Source: CAXWPM01 sp965206125
GTDB taxonomy: Bacteria > Acidobacteriota > Terriglobia > 20CM-2-55-15
Direction of reading: 5' to 3'
Length of the DNA stretch: 64,000 nucleotides
Assembly (NCBI GenBank): GCA_965206125.1
Contig: CBDBIN010000034.1
Coordinates: 1-64,000 of the forward strand
The notes below the pieces were generated by a model, which ran no database searches, was not told the DNA's origin, and was given only the letters and a program-made list of their open reading frames with translations. Position numbers and translations under genes: made by a program. Positions 60,972 through 64,000 of this stretch are shown here, piece by piece (the stretch's first letter is position 1; each line of letters opens with the position of its first letter).

Positions 60972-62135
60972 ATGCGGCGGATCTTGCACGTCGATATGGA
61001 CGCGTTCTATGCGTCGGTGGAAGAGCTGGACGACCCGACGCTGAGAGGCCGCCCGATCATCGTCGGAGCGGACCCGAAAGGGGGCCGGGGCCGGGGTGTC
61101 GTCGCGGCCTGCTCTTACCCGGCGCGGAAGTTCGGCATTCATTCCGCCCTGCCCATCAGCCGCGCCTGGCAGCTATGCCCGAGCGGCGTCTACGTCCGCC
61201 CGCGTTTCAAACGGTACCAGGAAATATCGCGAACGATCATGGCGATCCTCAGTCGCTACACGGACCTGGTCGAACCCTTGAGCGTAGACGAGGCCTTTCT
61301 CGACGTCTCAGGCTCAACTGCACTGCTCGGTCCGGCCGAACAGATCGCCCGGGACATCAAGGACCGGATTCTCTCCGAGACCGGCCTGATGGCCTCGGTT
61401 GGTGTCGCTCCGAACAAGTTCCTCGCCAAGATCGCATCCGATCTCGAAAAACCGGACGGATTCGTCGTCGTTCCCGACGACGGTGTCCGTGACTTTCTGA
61501 ACCCACTGCCGATTTCAAGGCTATGGGGCGTCGGCCCGAAGACCGCCGCTCGCCTCGGAACCCTGGGGGCAAGAAACGTCTCCGACCTGGCCGCGATCCC
61601 AAAGGAGACCCTGATAGACACCCTTGGTGTTGCGGGCGAGCACCTCTGGCACCTGGCGCGAGGCCAGGACGACCGGAAGGTGACACCAAACTGGGAACCG
61701 AAGTCGATCAGCAGCGAGACGACATTCGACAAAGACACGGGCGACGTGAACCTCCTGATCGACACGCTCCGATCGTTGTCGGATCAGGTTGCTCGAAGGC
61801 TGCGGCGACAGAAGTTCCGGGCGGGGCTGGTGACGTTGAAACTGCGCTATGCCAGCTTCACGACCCACACGAAACAGACGTCGGTTGCTGAACTCGTCGA
61901 AACGGGCGACGATGTTTTTCGGCTCGCCCTTCGGATGTTCAAGCAGTTTCCCCTCGCCGAGCGCGTCCGGCTGATCGGCGTTGGCACCGGGATGCTTACG
62001 CGCGAAGGAGAAAACCCGGAACAATTGACTCTGTTCTCGGGCACCCGAACCGGCGAGCGCCTTGCGCGCACGGTCGATGAAATCCAAGACAGGTTCGGTG
62101 ACGAAGCGTTGCGCCGGGGATCGCAACTGTCCTGA
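60972..62135 (+). CDS. dinB: DNA polymerase IV (Y-family)
   Basis: 387 residues. HVDMDAFYASVEELDDPTLR carries the first catalytic Asp; EPLSVDEAFLDVSGST carries the Asp-Glu pair. The steric region is VVAACSYPARKFGIHSALPI. The thumb helix-hairpin-helix is RLWGVGPKTAARLGTLGARN, and a little-finger domain follows. It performs error-prone translesion synthesis. It probably shares a transcript with the upstream Rrf2 gene, a pairing that would tie mutagenesis to redox stress if real. Confidence 0.96.
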   Translation: MRRILHVDMDAFYASVEELDDPTLRGRPIIVGADPKGGRGRGVVAACSYPARKFGIHSALPISRAWQLCPSGVYVRPRFKRYQEISRTIMAILSRYTDLVEPLSVDEAFLDVSGSTALLGPAEQIARDIKDRILSETGLMASVGVAPNKFLAKIASDLEKPDGFVVVPDDGVRDFLNPLPISRLWGVGPKTAARLGTLGARNVSDLAAIPKETLIDTLGVAGEHLWHLARGQDDRKVTPNWEPKSISSETTFDKDTGDVNLLIDTLRSLSDQVARRLRRQKFRAGLVTLKLRYASFTTHTKQTSVAELVETGDDVFRLALRMFKQFPLAERVRLIGVGTGMLTREGENPEQLTLFSGTRTGERLARTVDEIQDRFGDEALRRGSQLS

Positions 62136-62193
62136 TAACATCCGGTGCCTGACGCTTTCGATTCCGACCGTTCAGGCCGCCACAGAGGCAGAC

Positions 62194-63306
62194 ATGCACA
62201 TTTTCCTCTCGCTGTTCCTGATCCTGTTACAGCAGGGAGCCCAGGACGCCGCCCAGACAGTAGACTTCACGGGGTCGGAAGACCCCAATGAACTTCAGGC
62301 GGTGATCGAAACGACCAGCGGCGAGTTCATCATGGAGTTTTACGCGGAGCTTGCGCCCAACCACGTAAACCAATTCATCCGGCTTGCCCGCGAGGGGTTC
62401 TACGACGGTACGATCTTCCATACCACGTTTCCTCATGGGATCGTGCAAGCCGGAGACCCGCTGACCCTGGAGCTGGAGCGTCGCGCCGAGTACGGATCGG
62501 GCGGTTTCAACATGGGGTTGGAACCGGAGTTCAGCGAACTGGAGTTCACCGCAGGCACGGTCGTCGCCACCCTGCTGCCAGGCGAACCAGCCAGCGCCGG
62601 GTCACAGTTCTTCATCTGCATCGGCGACCAGCCGCAGTTCACGGGACAGTTCACCGCGTTCGGCCACGTCATCGAGGGGATAGAGGTCGTCGACGAGATC
62701 TCAATGACGCCGACCGACGACAAGCAGATCGCGACCGAACGCGTGGAGATCGTCGGCATCACGATCCGCCCCATTCCTCCGCCACCCGTGACTCCGTTCA
62801 CCATGGAAACCATCGAGGAGCTTGGCGAATACCGTGTCGTCATGGAAACTGCCTTCGGCGACATCGTGATCGAGCCCCTGCCCGAGAGCGCACCTAATCA
62901 CGTCCGCCATTTTCTCCGACTGACGTCGCTCGGCGTGTACGACCAGACGGCATTTCACCGCATCGCGCCCGGCTTCGTGATCCAGGCCGGGGACTTGAAC
63001 ACGCGAAGCGAACCCTACCCCCAGGCCGCCCAGGAGTACGTCGTGCCCATTCGAGCCGAGATCAACCCTACACCGCACACCGCGGGAATCGTGTCGATGG
63101 CAAGGGGCGAGGAACTCGACAGCGCGCTCACGTCGTTCTTTATCGTCCTGGCGGATCAGCCACCGTTGGACAATTTCTACACGGTGTTCGGCCGGGTCGT
63201 AGACGGGATGGATGTGGTCGAGCGAATCGCCGCTGTGGAAACCGACGGAGAGACCCCCGTCGCCAGGGTGGACATCTACACGATGCGGGTCGTGCCCCAG
63301 AATTGA
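62194..63306 (+). CDS. Exported protein with two cyclophilin-type peptidyl-prolyl isomerase domains
   Basis: 370 residues from the ATG at 62194 (GAGG at 5 bp). A short signal-like segment (MHIFLSLFLILLQQG) is followed by two cyclophilin domains. The second keeps the active-site pattern FHRIAPGFVIQAGD and SFFIVLADQPPLD. The first has FHTTFPHGIVQAGD, so the catalytic arginine is replaced by threonine, though SQFFICIGDQPQF is conserved. It probably assists folding outside the cytoplasm, with the first domain possibly only binding. Its 3' end overlaps the convergent HAD gene by 31 bp. Confidence 0.9.
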   Translation: MHIFLSLFLILLQQGAQDAAQTVDFTGSEDPNELQAVIETTSGEFIMEFYAELAPNHVNQFIRLAREGFYDGTIFHTTFPHGIVQAGDPLTLELERRAEYGSGGFNMGLEPEFSELEFTAGTVVATLLPGEPASAGSQFFICIGDQPQFTGQFTAFGHVIEGIEVVDEISMTPTDDKQIATERVEIVGITIRPIPPPPVTPFTMETIEELGEYRVVMETAFGDIVIEPLPESAPNHVRHFLRLTSLGVYDQTAFHRIAPGFVIQAGDLNTRSEPYPQAAQEYVVPIRAEINPTPHTAGIVSMARGEELDSALTSFFIVLADQPPLDNFYTVFGRVVDGMDVVERIAAVETDGETPVARVDIYTMRVVPQN

Positions 63307-63968
63307 TCCCTACCCACCTCGAGATCTTCGATCACCAGGTCCGCCCCGGTCACGCGCAGTGCTTCGGTAGAATAGTTTCCCGTGCCGACAGCGATCGTTC
63401 GGAATCCGGCAGCCTTTCCGGCCAAGACGTCCCGAGGCGTATCCCCGATGACAAACGTGCGGTCCGGGGTCGCGGACGCTCCCAGGGCTGACGCACGGCG
63501 AGCGGCGGCGGCCACGACCTCGGTACGATCCTCCGAGTCCGAACCGAACCCGCCGAAAGAGAAGTATCCGTTCAGCCCACCGCGCTCGAGCTTGATCCTC
63601 GCCCCGGCCTCGACATTGCCCGTCGCCAGGCCAAGCATGACGTCTTCCCGACGGCCGGCCTCGTCGAGGATGTCCCGGACACCGGGAAGGACACGGTACT
63701 TGTCGGACTGCACCACCTCGTCCTTGAGGAACTCGACGTAGCTCCCGAGTACCCGGACGGTGAACGCGTCCAAATCGCCTACGTCGGCCAGCTTTCGTTT
63801 CGAACACACTTCGCGGACGATCGCTGGGTCTGTCTTTCCATGGGGCCTGACACCCTCGATGGCGCCAGGGATTCCGAGAATCTCCTCGAACGCACGATCG
63901 AGGGCCCGCAAGCCCGCGCCACCCGTGCTGACCAGCGTCAGGTCCACGTCAAAAAGCAGCAGTTTCAT
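63276..63968 (-). CDS. HAD-superfamily phosphatase (phosphoglycolate phosphatase-like)
   Basis: 230 residues from the ATG at 63968. HAD motif I is LLLFDVDLTLVSTGGAG with the nucleophile Asp, motif II is in LGLATGNVEAG, and motif III/IV is in PDRTFVIGDTPRDVLAG. A helical cap lies between residues 20 and 90. The family removes phosphate from small metabolites such as 2-phosphoglycolate; the substrate here is not certain. The gene is complete and converges on the cyclophilin gene. Confidence 0.92.
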   Translation of the reverse strand: MKLLLFDVDLTLVSTGGAGLRALDRAFEEILGIPGAIEGVRPHGKTDPAIVREVCSKRKLADVGDLDAFTVRVLGSYVEFLKDEVVQSDKYRVLPGVRDILDEAGRREDVMLGLATGNVEAGARIKLERGGLNGYFSFGGFGSDSEDRTEVVAAAARRASALGASATPDRTFVIGDTPRDVLAGKAAGFRTIAVGTGNYSTEALRVTGADLVIEDLEVGRDQFWGTTRIV

Positions 63969-64000
63969 GGTCGACCTCCATCTTGCCTTGTGTCGCTAGT

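Noticed and set aside
1..64000. Prophage, secretion system, biosynthetic cluster or rRNA operon
   Set aside because: I saw no phage structural genes, NRPS/PKS modules, secretion ATPases or rRNA sequence. The only RNA gene I can support is tRNA-Arg(CCU).

Overview
The window is GC-rich bacterial chromosome, dense with genes on both strands. The gene content suggests an uncultured member of the Acidobacteriota or a close relative: an alternative-complex-III-type respiratory cluster, many secreted TPR proteins, secreted proteins with Arg-Gly-rich stretches, a UvrC-like protein of a kind I associate with Acidobacteria, kelch/IPT proteins, and UvrB, SMC, PlsX, LepB and RNase III of standard type. 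No 16S rRNA is present, so this placement is inference.

Layout. 1-5.2 kb: end of a GAF-SpoIIE phosphatase, inositol monophosphatase family enzyme, TPR protein, uvrB. 5.3-10.8 kb: methyltransferase, a 274-bp fold-back element, and a kelch/IPT gene split cleanly by an IS256-type element. 10.9-16.6 kb: lepB, rnc and two secreted TPR proteins, with two copies of a palindromic element. 16.6-25.2 kb: sugar isomerase-like gene, asnS, MFS transporter, secreted aldolase, second fold-back element, coaE-folD, and a lytic transglycosylase with an in-frame stop. 25.6-32.3 kb: AI-2E family exporter and a five-gene actA-B1-B2-C-D-like respiratory cluster. 32.6-36.1 kb: a predicted zinc protease, then a small array of integron-type cassettes (attC-like sites, a higBA toxin-antitoxin pair, a DUF6933 gene, an acetyltransferase-like fragment) with no integrase. 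36.1-43.3 kb: ETF-quinone oxidoreductase and a lipid/ribosome operon (TPR, yceD, rpmF, plsX, fabD, acpP, fabF). 43.6-46.4 kb: accessory patch bounded by tRNA-Arg(CCU) and a 14-bp copy of its 3' end. 46.6-54.2 kb: PEBP protein, DUF1028 protein, apt, acyP, nadA, AhpD-like protein, esterase, UvrC-like protein, ornithine cyclodeaminase family enzyme. 54.3-64 kb: cvpA, purC, smc, GntR and Rrf2 regulators, dinB, double cyclophilin, HAD phosphatase.

How the parts fit. The Act-like cluster probably passes quinol electrons to a periplasmic acceptor, and ETF-QO feeds fatty-acid-oxidation electrons into the same quinone pool. plsX, fabD, acpP and fabF make and load acyl chains. rpmF and yceD sit at the head of that operon, as in many bacteria.

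Two themes stand out. First, the intergenic DNA is crowded with dispersed palindromic repeats of several families, some with target-site duplications. Second, several housekeeping genes (fabD twice, plsX, the UvrC-like gene, the sugar isomerase) carry one-base frameshifts, all at or explainable by homopolymer runs. This points to residual sequencing or assembly errors rather than gene decay, so those entries should be read as probably intact in the organism.
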